From the NCBI RefSeq assembly GCF_001577365.1, contig NZ_CP014513.1, positions 124,001-188,000 on the forward strand: DNA of 64,000 nucleotides, written 5' to 3'. A program made the position numbers and the translations under genes. The stretch comes from Frondihabitans sp. PAMC 28766 (GTDB lineage: Bacteria; Actinomycetota; Actinomycetes; Actinomycetales; Microbacteriaceae). A model generated the notes under the pieces. The model saw only the letters and a program-made list of their open reading frames with translations. It ran no database searches and was not told the DNA's origin. Numbering within the stretch: the stretch's first letter is position 1; every line of letters begins with the position of its first letter. Of the stretch, positions 24,444 to 34,397 are shown in pieces.

Positions 24444-25409
24444 ATGCATCTCGAGAGCTTCTCGACGAGTTCCGTGCGCGAATCCACGCGAGTGGCCCTC
24501 TGGGAGGACTACAACGCCCGAGCCCTGGTCGGCCTCGAATGCCACCTTCTGACCGGCGGCGCTCTCGACGCCACCGAGACGAATCTCGACGCCGGTGCGC
24601 TGCAGTTCGCTCATGTGACGGCGAGCCCGCACATCGTCGAGCGCTCCCGGCAGCGGATCAGCCGAAGCCCCGCTGACGGCGTCGCGCTCTACTTCACCCA
24701 GCGCGGCGAGTCGTTCTTCTACTCGGCGGACGGGGTGCTGGTGCAGCACCCCGGCAGCGTGCTCATCTGCGATGTGAGCGAGCCGTTCGTGCGGGGCTTC
24801 GCCCAGGGGCTGGAGGAGTTCGCGGTCAGGATTCCGCGCGCGGTCTTCGACGACCTCGCTGGCGGCATGCCCCTGAAGAAGCCCGTCGCCTCGCGGTTCT
24901 CCGTCGGTGGGCAGGCGCCGGCGGCGCAGCTCGATCGGCTTCTCCGCACGACCCTGCTGTCTCGCGGGCCGGGTGACCGCCCCTGCGCCGCACTCGGCGC
25001 CGAGGAGGCGGAGCGGCGCGCACTCGACCTTCTCCGGCAGATCCTGCGGCCCGACCGCGTCGACCGTCTCGCGGAGATCCGGCGCACGGCCTCCCGGTTC
25101 ATCGACCTGAATCTGCGAGACCCCCAGCTCTCGGTGGCGACGACGGCAGGAGCCTGCGGCGTCAGCGACCGCCAGCTCACTCGCGCGTTCGCCGTCGTGG
25201 CGACGAGCCCGGCGCGAGCGATCCTGCTGCGGCGTCTCGGGCTGGCGCACAGCATCCTCGCCGGCGAGCGGCCCGGCCCCCGAGCGATCGGCGACGTCGC
25301 CAGGTGGTGCGGGTTCGCCTCGCACGCCCACTTCTCGCGGGTCTTCCGCGACCACTTCGACCGGACCCCGGAGTCCGTCCGCGACGAGGCCACGACGCGC
25401 CCCGTGTGA
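24444..25409 (+). CDS. AraC-family transcriptional activator
   Basis: A 321-residue AraC/XylS-type protein. The N-terminal part is the AraC-binding-like-2 domain found in aromatic-pathway activators (YFTQRGESFFYSADG, HPGSVLICD). The C-terminal double HTH runs from about residue 215 (LSVATTAGACGVSDRQLTRA to ARWCGFASHAHFSRVFRDHF). It lies between the 3-oxoadipate operon and the hydroxylase/dioxygenase operon, on the same strand. It probably activates the latter in response to an aromatic inducer. Confidence 0.9.
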   Translation: MHLESFSTSSVRESTRVALWEDYNARALVGLECHLLTGGALDATETNLDAGALQFAHVTASPHIVERSRQRISRSPADGVALYFTQRGESFFYSADGVLVQHPGSVLICDVSEPFVRGFAQGLEEFAVRIPRAVFDDLAGGMPLKKPVASRFSVGGQAPAAQLDRLLRTTLLSRGPGDRPCAALGAEEAERRALDLLRQILRPDRVDRLAEIRRTASRFIDLNLRDPQLSVATTAGACGVSDRQLTRAFAVVATSPARAILLRRLGLAHSILAGERPGPRAIGDVARWCGFASHAHFSRVFRDHFDRTPESVRDEATTRPV

Positions 25410-25523
25410 CGATCTCCGCCGCGGGCCTTGCCCGTCTCGGACGAGGCCACCCGATCACCGGGGCCTGTGCTCATACTGGGGTCGGGTCACACCGCGGTGG
25501 CCTCTGCGACGAAGGGCCCCTCG

Positions 25524-27320
25524 ATGGCGAGCTTCCACGACGGCATAGCCGACACCTCCCTGCCCGACACGGTGTCCGGTGACGTCGAGACCGACGTCGT
25601 CATCGTCGGCTCGGGCCCCGCCGGGGCCTCGGCCGCACTCGCACTCGCGACTCTCGGCATCCCCGCGGTCATGATCACCAAGTACCGCTGGACGGCGAAC
25701 ACGCCTCGCGCGCACATCACGAACCAGCGGTCGATGGAGTTCTTCCGCGACATGGGCATCGAAGAGCAGGTCAAGCAGGACTCGACGCCCCACGAGATGA
25801 TCGGCGACACGGTCTTCTGCACCTCCATCGCCGGCGAAGAGCTCGGGCGCATCCTCACCTGGGGCACGAGCCCCGCCCGGCACGCCGACTACGTCGCTGC
25901 CTCGCCCACGCTCAACTGCGACGTGCCGCAGAACTACCTCGAGCCGATCCTGGTTCGCAACGCGACAGCCCGCGGCACGCACACGCGCTTCTCGAGCGAG
26001 TACCTCTCGCACGAGCAGGACGCCGACGGCGTCACCGTGCAGGTGCTCGACCGGGTCACCGGCCGCCCCTACGAGATCCGGGCGAAGTACCTGATCGCCG
26101 CCGACGGGGCGCGCTCGAAGGTCGCCGCCGACATCGACCTTCCGATGGAGGGCCGCATGGACATCGCAGGATCGATGAACATCACCTTCACCGCCGACAT
26201 CGAAGAGCTCGTCGGGCACCGCCCGAGCGTCCTCTACTGGGTCGTCCAGCCGGGTTCGAACGTCGGTGGCATCGGCGCCGGGCTCGTGCGGATGGTGCGG
26301 CCGTGGAAGGAGTGGCTCATCGTCTGGGGCTATGACATCGACGGCCCCGAGCCGGTGGTCGACGAGGCCGCGGCGACGCAGATCGTGCAGAACGTGCTCG
26401 GCCTGCCCGACCTCGACGTCACCATCACGGGCACGTCGATCTGGGGTAACAACGAGATGTACGCGACGCGCCTGCACGAGGGTCGTGTCTTCGCCGCAGG
26501 AGACGCCATCCACCGCCACCCGCCGTCGAACGGCCTCGGCTCGAACACGTCGGTGCAGGATGCCTACAACCTCTCCTGGAAGCTCGCGGCCGTCCTCCGC
26601 GGCCAGGCCGGCCCCGCACTGCTCGAGACCTACACGGCCGAGCGCGCCCCCGTCGCGAAGCAGATCGTGCTGCGCGCCAACAGGTCGGGTCGCGAGTTCG
26701 GCGAGCTCTTCACCGCGCTCGGCATCACCGACGCGAAGACCGAGCAGGACATGCTCGAGCAGATCGAGGAGCGGAAGGCGAACACCCCGCGCGGGCTCGC
26801 GAAGCGCAAGGCCATCAGCGCCGCCATGGACCTCAAGAACTACGAGTTCAACGCGCACGGCGTCGAGATGGGCCAGTTCTACACGTCGACCGCCGTCGTG
26901 TCGGACGGGTCGACGAAACCGCCGCCCACCCGTGACCCCGAGCTCTACTACGAGCCCTCGACGGTGCCCGGGTCGCCCCTTCCGCACGCCTGGGTCGGCG
27001 ACACGACGCACAAGCTCTCGACGCTCGACCTCGCCCCGAGCGCGCGGTTCACGCTGTTCACGGGCATCACCGGCCAGGCCTGGGCCGACGCGGCAGCCGG
27101 CGTCGCATCGCGCCTCGGCGTCGATCTCGGGGCCGTCGTGATCGGCCCCGGGCGGCAGTTCACCGACCTCTACTTCGACTGGGAGAAACTGCGCGGAGTC
27201 GACGAAGACGGCGTGCTGCTCGTCCGCCCCGACAAGATCGTCGCCTGGCGCTCGAAATCGGCCGTCGACGACCCGGCGGCCGCTCTGACCGGCGCCCTGA
27301 CCTCGATCCTGAGCCGGTGA
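25524..27320 (+). CDS. FAD-dependent aromatic hydroxylase (phenol/2,4-dichlorophenol or resorcinol hydroxylase type)
   Basis: A 598-residue class A flavin hydroxylase of the TfdB/phenol-hydroxylase group. The dinucleotide motif [15 protein letters not shown] is near residue 30, the conserved [17 protein letters not shown] lies at about 330-346, and a thioredoxin-like C-terminal domain follows. It would add a hydroxyl group to a phenol. With hydroxyquinol dioxygenase and maleylacetate reductase directly downstream, conversion of resorcinol or another diol to hydroxyquinol is the best guess. ATG 25524 has a GAAGGG site; an in-frame extension to 25428 lacks one. Confidence 0.9.
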   Translation: MASFHDGIADTSLPDTVSGDVETDVVIVGSGPAGASAALALATLGIPAVMITKYRWTANTPRAHITNQRSMEFFRDMGIEEQVKQDSTPHEMIGDTVFCTSIAGEELGRILTWGTSPARHADYVAASPTLNCDVPQNYLEPILVRNATARGTHTRFSSEYLSHEQDADGVTVQVLDRVTGRPYEIRAKYLIAADGARSKVAADIDLPMEGRMDIAGSMNITFTADIEELVGHRPSVLYWVVQPGSNVGGIGAGLVRMVRPWKEWLIVWGYDIDGPEPVVDEAAATQIVQNVLGLPDLDVTITGTSIWGNNEMYATRLHEGRVFAAGDAIHRHPPSNGLGSNTSVQDAYNLSWKLAAVLRGQAGPALLETYTAERAPVAKQIVLRANRSGREFGELFTALGITDAKTEQDMLEQIEERKANTPRGLAKRKAISAAMDLKNYEFNAHGVEMGQFYTSTAVVSDGSTKPPPTRDPELYYEPSTVPGSPLPHAWVGDTTHKLSTLDLAPSARFTLFTGITGQAWADAAAGVASRLGVDLGAVVIGPGRQFTDLYFDWEKLRGVDEDGVLLVRPDKIVAWRSKSAVDDPAAALTGALTSILSR

Positions 27321-27325
27321 GGCCC

Positions 27326-28396
27326 ATGACCGACTCGCTCGTCTTCACTCACACGACGCTCGCCGCGCGCGTGCACTTCGGCTCGGGGCTCGCCGCCCGA
27401 CACGTGGCGGCAGAGGTCGAGGGCCTCGGCGCCCGGCGCGTGATGCTGATCACCACGAAGTCCCGAGCAGCACCAGCCGGGATCGCGCGCGACCTGCCGG
27501 TCGCCCTGTCATGGACGGACGTCGTCCAGCACGTCCCCGTCGCGAAGGCGGAGGAGGCCCGACGAGCGGCTGCCGAAGCCGACATCGACCTGATCGTGGC
27601 CGTGGGCGGCGGCTCGACCACCGGCCTCGCCAAGGCGGTCGCTCTGACCAGCGGAATCCCGATCGTCGCCGTGCCCACCACGTATGCGGGCTCGGAGGCG
27701 ACCGACGTCTGGGGGCTCACCGACGAAGCGGGCAAAACCACCGGGTCCGACCCTCGCGTCCTGCCGGTCGCCATCGTCTACGACGCGGCCCTCACCGTGA
27801 GTCTGCCCGTGCCGCTGTCGGTCGCCTCAGGCCTCAACGCGATCGCCCACTGCGTCGACTCGCTCTGGGCGCCTCGCGCCGACCCGATCAACGCCGGCCT
27901 CGCGACCGAGGGCATCCGGGCGCTGGCCTCCGGGCTCCGCTCGATCCACGCCGACCCGCTGTCGACCGAGGGGCGGCAGAATGCCCTCCTCGGCACCTAC
28001 CTGGCGGCCGTCGCGTTCGCCTCGGCGGGCTCCGGCCTGCACCACAAGGTCTGCCATGTGCTGGGCGGGGCCTTCGGGCTTCCGCACGCCGAGACCCACG
28101 CCACCGTCCTCCCCTACGTCACCGCGTTCAACACCCCCTCGGCGCCCGACGCCGAGAGGCGCCTGGCCGACGCCTTCGGGGCCGACACCGGGCTCGACGG
28201 GCTCGGCGCCCTGCGCCTCGACATCGACGCCCCGGTCGCGCTGCGCGACTACGGCCTTGCCGAAGCCGACGTCCCGCGCGCGGCCGAGCTGATCCTGCCT
28301 GCGGTGCCGCCCTCAAACCCCCGCCCGGTCACGCGCGGCGACCTCGAGCGCCTGCTCGAAGCCGCCTGGGCCGGCACACCGCCCGAGACCCTCTGA
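27326..28396 (+). CDS. Maleylacetate reductase
   Basis: A 356-residue iron-alcohol-dehydrogenase-family protein matching maleylacetate reductases. Features: [18 protein letters not shown] near the start, the nucleotide-binding [29 protein letters not shown], and [17 protein letters not shown], then [20 protein letters not shown] with the conserved histidines. It reduces maleylacetate to 3-oxoadipate with NAD(P)H. A GTG at 27317 overlapping the previous stop is an alternative start. It is the middle gene of the hydroxylase operon, feeding the pcaIJF products upstream. Confidence 0.92.
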   Translation: MTDSLVFTHTTLAARVHFGSGLAARHVAAEVEGLGARRVMLITTKSRAAPAGIARDLPVALSWTDVVQHVPVAKAEEARRAAAEADIDLIVAVGGGSTTGLAKAVALTSGIPIVAVPTTYAGSEATDVWGLTDEAGKTTGSDPRVLPVAIVYDAALTVSLPVPLSVASGLNAIAHCVDSLWAPRADPINAGLATEGIRALASGLRSIHADPLSTEGRQNALLGTYLAAVAFASAGSGLHHKVCHVLGGAFGLPHAETHATVLPYVTAFNTPSAPDAERRLADAFGADTGLDGLGALRLDIDAPVALRDYGLAEADVPRAAELILPAVPPSNPRPVTRGDLERLLEAAWAGTPPETL

Positions 28397-28428
28397 CCCG
28401 CCCCGTCCGTCTCCGAAAGGACACCGCC

Positions 28429-29319
28429 ATGACCACGACCCCCGTTTCCGACCGGCAGACCCAGCGCGAGGAGGCGCTGATCGAGACCGTCGTCGCCTCG
28501 TTCGACAACACACCCGATGCTCGGCTCAAGGAGGTCATGCAGTCGCTGACACGGCACCTGCACGCGTTTGTCCGTGAGGTGCGCCTCACCGAGGCCGAGT
28601 GGAACACGGCGATCGCCTTCCTCACCGACGCCGGCCACATCACCGACGACCGCCGGCAGGAGTTCATCCTGCTCTCGGACGTCCTCGGCATCTCGATGCA
28701 GACCGTCGCCGTCAACAACGAGGCGCACGGCGACGCCACCGAGGCCACCGTCTTCGGGCCGTTCTTCGTCGACGACGCCCCGCTCATCGCCAACGGCGGC
28801 GACATCGCCGGCTCGGCGCCGGGCCAGCCGTGCTGGGTCGAGGGCAGCGTGCGCGACACCGAGGGCAACCCCCTTCCGGGCGCCCGGATCGAGGTCTGGG
28901 AGGCCGACGAGGACGGCTTCTACGACGTGCAGTACAGCGACGACCGGGTCGCGGGCCGAGCCCACCTCGTCGCCGACGACGAGGGCGAGTACTGCTTCTG
29001 GGGGCTCACCCCGACGCCCTACCCCATCCCGAACGACGGGCCGGTGGGCAAGCTGCTCGACGCCGTGCACCGCTCGCCGATGCGCGCGTCGCACCTCCAC
29101 TTCATGGTCTCGTCGCCCGCCAAGCGCACCCTCGTGACGCACATCTTCGTCGCGGGCGATCCGCTGCTCACCAGCGACTCGGTGTTCGGGGTGAAGGAGT
29201 CACTCGTCCTCGACTTCGCCGAGCAGGCCGCAGGATCGCCGACCCCCGACGGTCGCGATCTCGGCTCGCGCACCTGGTCGCGCACGACGTTCGACATCGT
29301 GCTCGCCCCCGAGGCCTGA
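28429..29319 (+). CDS. Hydroxyquinol 1,2-dioxygenase
   Basis: A 296-residue intradiol ring-cleavage dioxygenase. The four ferric-iron ligands of the family can be placed: Tyr165 (GFYDVQY), Tyr198 (TPYPIP), His222 and His224 (ASHLHFM). The N-terminal helical linker domain ([19 protein letters not shown]) is typical of catechol/hydroxyquinol enzymes. It opens hydroxyquinol to maleylacetate. A GAAAGGA site precedes the ATG. The maleylacetate reductase next to it favours hydroxyquinol over catechol as substrate. It is the last gene of the operon. Confidence 0.93.
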   Translation: MTTTPVSDRQTQREEALIETVVASFDNTPDARLKEVMQSLTRHLHAFVREVRLTEAEWNTAIAFLTDAGHITDDRRQEFILLSDVLGISMQTVAVNNEAHGDATEATVFGPFFVDDAPLIANGGDIAGSAPGQPCWVEGSVRDTEGNPLPGARIEVWEADEDGFYDVQYSDDRVAGRAHLVADDEGEYCFWGLTPTPYPIPNDGPVGKLLDAVHRSPMRASHLHFMVSSPAKRTLVTHIFVAGDPLLTSDSVFGVKESLVLDFAEQAAGSPTPDGRDLGSRTWSRTTFDIVLAPEA

Positions 29320-29355
29320 CGATCCCGGGGCAACGATTCTGCAGGGCGTGCAGCG

Positions 29356-29988
29356 TCAGTGCTTGGCCGCCGCCATGCCCGTCTCGACCTCGTCGAAGGT
29401 CATGGCTCGAGTGGGCAGAGCGCCTCGATCGGTGGCCCGCAAGCCGTCGAGCATGATCGTCAGGTAGCGCCGCCAGAGGTCGGGATGCGCGGGCGAGCAC
29501 ATCTCGAACGCCATCCCCAGCATGGAGAAGACGGCGGCGGAGTCGGTCGGCTCGACGTCGGGGCGCAGGATGCCGGCGGCGCGCGCCCGGTCGAAGAGGG
29601 CCGTCACCGTCGGTGCGAGCCGGTCGAGGATGTTCTGCTTGTCGGGCGTGATCTCGTAGCCCATCAGCACCTCGTGGAGGCCCCGGTCACGGGCCTGCCG
29701 CTCGGCCGAGGTCTCGAAGAAGAAGACGAGCGCCTCCCACGGGTCGTCGATGGCCAACGCCGCCTCGGCCTCGGCGATGACCCCGTCGATGCTGTCGGCG
29801 AAGAGGGCGGCGGCGAGATCCTGCTTGTTGGCGAAGTGCCGGTAGGCGGTGCCGACACCGACACCGGCTCGACGAGCGACGTCGTCGAGGCTGGCCTCGA
29901 GCCCGCGCTCGGCGAACACCGCCCGAGCCGCGTCCAGAAGGAGGGCGCGGTTGCGGGCGGCGTCTTTGCGAAGCGGTGTGGATCTCAT
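29356..29988 (-). CDS. TetR-family regulator of the DHA2 exporter
   Basis: A 210-residue TetR protein. The HTH region reads RRAGVGVGTAYRHFANKQDL (about residues 40-60). The ATG overlaps the stop of the upstream exporter gene (ATGA), so the two are one operon and the repressor is made after the pump. The two CGGAGGT-N3-ACCTCCG palindromes at 31584-31604 and 31659-31675, at and above the exporter promoter, are its probable operators, giving autoregulation of an efflux unit. Confidence 0.9.
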   Translation of the reverse strand: MRSTPLRKDAARNRALLLDAARAVFAERGLEASLDDVARRAGVGVGTAYRHFANKQDLAAALFADSIDGVIAEAEAALAIDDPWEALVFFFETSAERQARDRGLHEVLMGYEITPDKQNILDRLAPTVTALFDRARAAGILRPDVEPTDSAAVFSMLGMAFEMCSPAHPDLWRRYLTIMLDGLRATDRGALPTRAMTFDEVETGMAAAKH

Positions 29989-31538
29989 CAGTGCATTATC
30001 GCTGGCGCGCCCTCGGGGTCGACGTCGGACAGGCCCTTCGGGATTCCGCGCGGCAGCACGATGGCCGAGGCGACGGCGCCGAGCAGGAAGATGCCCGTCG
30101 CCCACGAGAACGCGACCGAGTAGCTGTGCACGGCGGCGAGCGCCTGGTTCTGGGGGGTCAGAGCCTTGCCGACGAGGAAGGCCGTCGCGGCGCTCGAGGC
30201 GAACGTGTTGAGCAGCGCCGTGCCGATCGAGCCGCCGACCTGCTGCACGGTGTTCACCGTCGCCGACGCCACACCGGCGTCGTCGGCGCGGATGCCGAGG
30301 GTCGAGATGTTCTGTGCCGACGAGAAGATGAGGCCGAGACCGACGCCCATCACCAGGAGGCCGGGCAGGACGTTGGCGACGTAGGTGCTGTTCACCCCGA
30401 CGTTCGTGAAGAGGAACATCGCGACGGCGCCGAGCAGGGCCCCGAGCGGGATGATGATCTTCGGGCTGACCCGGCGCGTGAGCTGAGGGCCGGCGACTGC
30501 CGCCGCAGCGACGAGAGCGGCGGTCAGTGGCAGGAACGCAAGCCCCGTCTTGAGCGGCGTGTAGTGCAGGTTCTGCTGCAAGAAGTAGGTCATGAACAGG
30601 AACACGGCGAACATCGCAGCGCCCGAGATGAGCATGGCGACGAACCCGCCGCCGCGCACGCGGTCGAGGACGATCCGCAGCGGCAGAAGGGGGTGCTTCG
30701 AGCGCACCTGGATGACCACGAAAGCGACGAGCAGGACGCCGGCGGCGATCAGGTAGCCGATGGTCGTGGCCGAGCCCCAGCCGTCGGTGTTGGCGTTCGA
30801 CAGGCCGTACACCAGCGCGAAGAGACCCGCGGTGACGGTGATCGTGCCCGGGATGTCGATGCGGGGGCGGTGCTCTGAGCGGTTCGGGGCCAGCAGGATG
30901 ATGGCGCCGATCAGAGCGGGGACCACCGTGAGGATATTGACGTACATCGTCCAGCGCCACGAGAAGTACTCGGTGAGGACGCCGCCGAGCAGGAGACCGA
31001 CGGCCGAGCCGCCACCGGCGATCGCGCCGAAGATGCCGAAGGCGCGGGCGCGCTCGTTGCCATTGCTGAACGTGGTGGTGAGGAGGGCCAGGAGAGCCGG
31101 TGCGAGCATGGCTGCAAAGCCGCCCTGGACGGCGCGGGCGGCGACCAGCATGCCGAAGCTGGTGGCGGCGCCGCCGACGGCCGACGCCGCCGCGAAGCCC
31201 GCGAGCCCGATGATGAGCATGGTCTTGCGGCCGACGAGGTCGGCGAGGCGGCCGCCCAGCAGCAGGAGGCTGCCGAACGACAGCGAGTAGGCCGTGATGA
31301 TCCACTGCCGGTTGTCGTCGGTGAAGTGGAGGGCGGCCTGAGCCGACGGCAGCGCGATGTTGACCACGGTCGAGTCGAGCACGATGGTCAGCTGGGCGAG
31401 GGCCAGTACGGCGAGGACGACCCAGCGCAGGCGGTGCTGGCGAGCCTCGGCCGGCCCCAGGTGGGACATGTCGGGCGTGATGGGTGAGGTCGGCGGCAGA
31501 ACGCCCGCCGGCTGTGGATCGACTTGGTTCGTGGTCAT
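29988..31538 (-). CDS. DHA2-family multidrug MFS exporter
   Basis: A 516-residue EmrB/QacA-type transporter with 14 predicted helices. Motifs: LDSTVVNIALPSAQAALHF in helix 1, GRLADLVGRKTM between helices 2 and 3, and the antiporter motif region GGGSAVGLLLGGVLTE in helix 5. It is a proton-driven exporter of drugs or toxic metabolites. It starts at 31538 after the AGGGG site and overlaps the TetR gene. Its position next to the aromatic-degradation genes suggests export of phenolics, but that is only positional. Confidence 0.92.
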   Translation of the reverse strand: MTTNQVDPQPAGVLPPTSPITPDMSHLGPAEARQHRLRWVVLAVLALAQLTIVLDSTVVNIALPSAQAALHFTDDNRQWIITAYSLSFGSLLLLGGRLADLVGRKTMLIIGLAGFAAASAVGGAATSFGMLVAARAVQGGFAAMLAPALLALLTTTFSNGNERARAFGIFGAIAGGGSAVGLLLGGVLTEYFSWRWTMYVNILTVVPALIGAIILLAPNRSEHRPRIDIPGTITVTAGLFALVYGLSNANTDGWGSATTIGYLIAAGVLLVAFVVIQVRSKHPLLPLRIVLDRVRGGGFVAMLISGAAMFAVFLFMTYFLQQNLHYTPLKTGLAFLPLTAALVAAAAVAGPQLTRRVSPKIIIPLGALLGAVAMFLFTNVGVNSTYVANVLPGLLVMGVGLGLIFSSAQNISTLGIRADDAGVASATVNTVQQVGGSIGTALLNTFASSAATAFLVGKALTPQNQALAAVHSYSVAFSWATGIFLLGAVASAIVLPRGIPKGLSDVDPEGAPAIMH

Positions 31539-31579
31539 GCGTGTGCCCCTTGACGTCGTGGCCGGCGTGTGTCGCCGGG

Positions 31580-31608
31580 ATGTAACGGAGGTCGAACCTC
31601 CGTTTCAA
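31580..31608 (-). promoter_or_regulatory. Exporter promoter with TetR operator inside the spacer
   Basis: On the minus strand TTGAAA (31608-31603) and TTACAT (31585-31580) are exactly 17 bp apart. A perfect 9-bp inverted repeat AACGGAGGT-CGA-ACCTCCGTT (31584-31604) fills that spacer, so a bound TetR dimer would block RNA polymerase. The TetR gene at the end of the same operon is the likely binder. Confidence 0.72.
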
Positions 31609-31658
31609 TGAACGCTAGAGCATGCGGGGCCGCCGAGCCTCGACGTCTGCTGTGAATA

Positions 31659-31675
31659 CGGAGGTTTAACCTCCG
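31659..31675. promoter_or_regulatory. Second copy of the CGGAGGT-N3-ACCTCCG operator
   Basis: CGGAGGT (31659-31665), TTA, ACCTCCG (31669-31675) repeats the core of the 31584-31604 palindrome 73 bp further upstream, three bases beyond the MMPL stop codon. Two sites at about seven helical turns apart could support cooperative or looped binding. The core of both is identical except for the 3-nt centre. Confidence 0.7.
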
Positions 31676-31677
31676 CT

Positions 31678-33810
31678 TCACCTTCCGTGCTGGACTCGTC
31701 CGTCGACACGGTGCGGGCGCGACGGCCACCAGAACGCATCACCGGTGAGGAAGACCAGTGCCGGCACCAGCACCGTCCGCACCACCAGGGTGTCGAGCAG
31801 CACACCGATGCACACGATGATGCCCACCTGCGTCAGGGCGACGACGGGCAGAACTCCGAGCACGGCGAACACCGACGCGAGCAGGATCCCGGCACTCGTG
31901 ATCACGGCGCCGGTCGAGGCGAGCGCTCGCACCATCCCTTCGCGGGTGCCGTGTGCCCTGCTCTCTTCGCGGGCACGCGTCGTCAAGAAGATGTTGTAGT
32001 CGACGCCGAGGGCGACCAGGAACAGGAACGCGTAGAGAGTCACGCTCGAGTCGAGCGCGGGAAACCCGAGCAGGTGGGTGAACGCAAAGGTCGAGACGCC
32101 GAGGCTCGCGAAGAACGTGGCGAGCACGCTGGCGATGAGCAGGATCGGCGCCACCAGCGACCGCAGCAGCAGCGCGAGCACCGCGAAGACGATGGCGAGG
32201 ATGATCGGGATCACCAGGTCTTGATCGTGCTGCGAAGCGTTCTGCGTGTCGAGCGCTGTCGCGTCGGTTCCGCCGACGAGCGACTTCGACAGGGTGCCAC
32301 CGGCGCTCGCGTACGCCTGGCGGAGGCGGTCGATGCTGGCGAACGCCGCATCGCTCTGCGGCTCGGCCCGGAGCGAGACCGCGATGTCGGTGAGACCGTC
32401 GTGCGTCTCACCCGCCGACGCCGAAGCGACTCCGGAGGTCGACTTCGCCAGACTCGTCGCCTGCGCCGCCACAGAAGTCGGTGCCAGCACGGTGGTCTGG
32501 CTCGTCAGCCCCGCCGAGAACGACCGGTCGATGACCTTCTGGGCGCTGACGCTCGCCGGGGTTCCGAGAAGCTGAGCCGTCTGCGACAGCCCGACCGAGT
32601 ATCCCGACAGCCCGAGGCTCAGGATCGCCAACCCCACGACGGCAGCGACCGACACGATCACCGGGCGCTGGGCCACACGACGGGCCAACCGGGCCCAGAA
32701 GCCGCGCGCTTCCGCCTCGGTCAGGCTGTCGGATCCTGCGCCCGCGTCGCCTGCGGATGCAGCGGCTTCGGACGTGTGCGACGCGGCGGGGCGGGGCACG
32801 AACGGCCAGAACAGGCCGCGACCGCACACCGCGAGGGCGGCAGGGAGCGCGATGAGGGCGAACAGGATGGCGATGACCACGCCGACCGCGCAGGCGAACC
32901 CGAGGGCGCGGTTGTTCGACAGCGTTGCGAGCAGCAGGGTGATGAGGCTGAGCGCGACAGTGCCGCCGCTGGCCGCGATCGCCGGCCCCGCGCTCGTGAA
33001 CGCGGTGCGCATGGCTGTGAACCGGTCGTCGTTGCGCGTGAGCTCTTCGCGGTAGCGGGCGACGAGGAGGAGGGCGTAGTTCGTGCCGGCGCCGAAGACG
33101 AGCACCGACAGGATCCCCGAGATCGACGCGTCGATGTTCAGCCCGACGGGCACGGCGAGTGCCTGCACGACCTTGCTCGCCAGCCCGTCGGCCGCACCGA
33201 CCACGGCGAGCGGCACGATCCAGAGCACAGGGCTGCGATACGTGATGATCAAGAGAGCCGCGACGACGATGACCGTCACGAGCAGCAGCCGGAAGTCCGC
33301 GCCGGCGAACGAGTTCGCGATGTCGTCCTGGAACCCGACCGGCCCGGTCAGCTGGGCCGTGAGCCCTGTGGGGAGATCGGCTGAGGCGGTGGTGCGCAGG
33401 GTCGTGGCCGCTTTCGACACATCGGCCGAGACCGACGCACTCGACAGCGGCACGGCCAGGATCGCGGCGGTGCCGTCGGTGCTGAACTCTGGCCGGACCG
33501 CCTGCGGCGCCGTCGACTTCGCAGCCAGAGCGGTCGCGCGGGCGGCGATCGCCGTGCGATCGGCCGACGTCAGCTCTTTGTCGCCGCGATCGAAGACGAC
33601 GATTCCGACCGTGGTGTCGGCCGATGGGAACTTCGCCACGAGGGCCGCCACCTCGGCCGACTCGGCGGTGGAGGGAAGCCCCGATTGCGGATACGACGAG
33701 CTCTTGCCGGACGGAAGCAACGCGAACAGCAGCGCGACGGCCAGCACGGTGAGGCCGAGCACGAGCCAGGACGTGCGGCGAGAACGGAAGGCAGCCGACA
33801 GGGTGCGAAT
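31678..33810 (-). CDS. MMPL/RND-family membrane transporter
   Basis: About 710 residues with two repeats of a large extracytoplasmic domain plus a helix bundle, the MMPL (hydrophobe/amphiphile exporter) architecture. Examples are FGAGTNYALLLVARYREELT in the first half and FLVALGVDYNIFLTTRAREE in the second. The first canonical in-frame start, GTG 33762, would cut the cytoplasmic lead-in before helix 1. An ATT codon at 33810, 6 nt after AAGGA, would give TIRTLSAAFRSRRTSW as the normal N-terminus, so a rare ATT start is proposed. It is divergent from a MarR gene. Related proteins export lipids, siderophores or drugs. Confidence 0.85.
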   Translation of the reverse strand: MRTLSAAFRSRRTSWLVLGLTVLAVALLFALLPSGKSSSYPQSGLPSTAESAEVAALVAKFPSADTTVGIVVFDRGDKELTSADRTAIAARATALAAKSTAPQAVRPEFSTDGTAAILAVPLSSASVSADVSKAATTLRTTASADLPTGLTAQLTGPVGFQDDIANSFAGADFRLLLVTVIVVAALLIITYRSPVLWIVPLAVVGAADGLASKVVQALAVPVGLNIDASISGILSVLVFGAGTNYALLLVARYREELTRNDDRFTAMRTAFTSAGPAIAASGGTVALSLITLLLATLSNNRALGFACAVGVVIAILFALIALPAALAVCGRGLFWPFVPRPAASHTSEAAASAGDAGAGSDSLTEAEARGFWARLARRVAQRPVIVSVAAVVGLAILSLGLSGYSVGLSQTAQLLGTPASVSAQKVIDRSFSAGLTSQTTVLAPTSVAAQATSLAKSTSGVASASAGETHDGLTDIAVSLRAEPQSDAAFASIDRLRQAYASAGGTLSKSLVGGTDATALDTQNASQHDQDLVIPIILAIVFAVLALLLRSLVAPILLIASVLATFFASLGVSTFAFTHLLGFPALDSSVTLYAFLFLVALGVDYNIFLTTRAREESRAHGTREGMVRALASTGAVITSAGILLASVFAVLGVLPVVALTQVGIIVCIGVLLDTLVVRTVLVPALVFLTGDAFWWPSRPHRVDGRVQHGR

Positions 33811-33818
33811 GGTTATTC

Positions 33819-33847
33819 CTTAGTGAACTGATGTCTTAGTTACTAAG
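33819..33847. promoter_or_regulatory. MarR-type operator between MMPL and marR
   Basis: A perfect palindrome CTTAGTTACTAAG (33835-33847) is preceded by a further half-site CTTAGT (33819-33824) 16 bp upstream; that half-site overlaps the MMPL ribosome site. MarR proteins typically bind such 13-20 bp palindromes between divergent genes. Binding would control both the transporter and the marR gene. Confidence 0.68.
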
Positions 33848-33889
33848 AGTTCTACCCGACTCGGGTAGATTCTGCAACGAGGAGAAGTC

Positions 33890-34381
33890 ATGACCGTCGC
33901 CCCCGAAGGAGAACGGCGCCAGCTGCGCGCCGACATCGTCACGCACCTCCAGGTGCTCACGACCGAGTCGCGGCACGTGGCTCAGGCCTTCTCACAAGAG
34001 CAGGGCCTCGCCCACTCCGACCTCGACGCCCTCCTGTTCGTCATGCACCAACAGGCCGCCGGCACGCCGACCACCCCGGGTGGCGTCGCCGACGCCCTGG
34101 GTCTCACGTCGGGCGCCGCGACGGGAGTGATCGACCGGCTCACCCGCGCGGGCCACGTCGAGCGACGTCGCGACGAGCTCGACCGCAGAATCATCCGCGT
34201 GCACTACAGCGCGCACGCGCAGGAGACCGCGCGCGGCTTCTTCGCCCCGCTCGGTCGCCTGACCGACCGTGTCATGGCGGGCTACACCGAGGCCGAACTC
34301 ACGATGGTCACGCGCTTCCTCGCCGAGATGGGCTCGGCGATGGCCGAGCAGGCCCGGACGGCCGGGCACGCGTCGACCTGA
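33890..34381 (+). CDS. MarR-family regulator
   Basis: A 163-residue winged-helix protein. The DNA-binding part reads PGGVADALGLTSGAATGVID followed by the wing RLTRAGHVERRRDELDRRII, typical of MarR. The ATG is preceded by GAGGAGAA. It is divergent from the MMPL transporter gene with a perfect palindrome between them, so it probably represses that exporter in response to a phenolic or lipophilic ligand. It converges on prpC with only 16 bp between stops. Confidence 0.9.
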   Translation: MTVAPEGERRQLRADIVTHLQVLTTESRHVAQAFSQEQGLAHSDLDALLFVMHQQAAGTPTTPGGVADALGLTSGAATGVIDRLTRAGHVERRRDELDRRIIRVHYSAHAQETARGFFAPLGRLTDRVMAGYTEAELTMVTRFLAEMGSAMAEQARTAGHAST

Positions 34382-34397
34382 GGCGCCGCGGGCGAGA

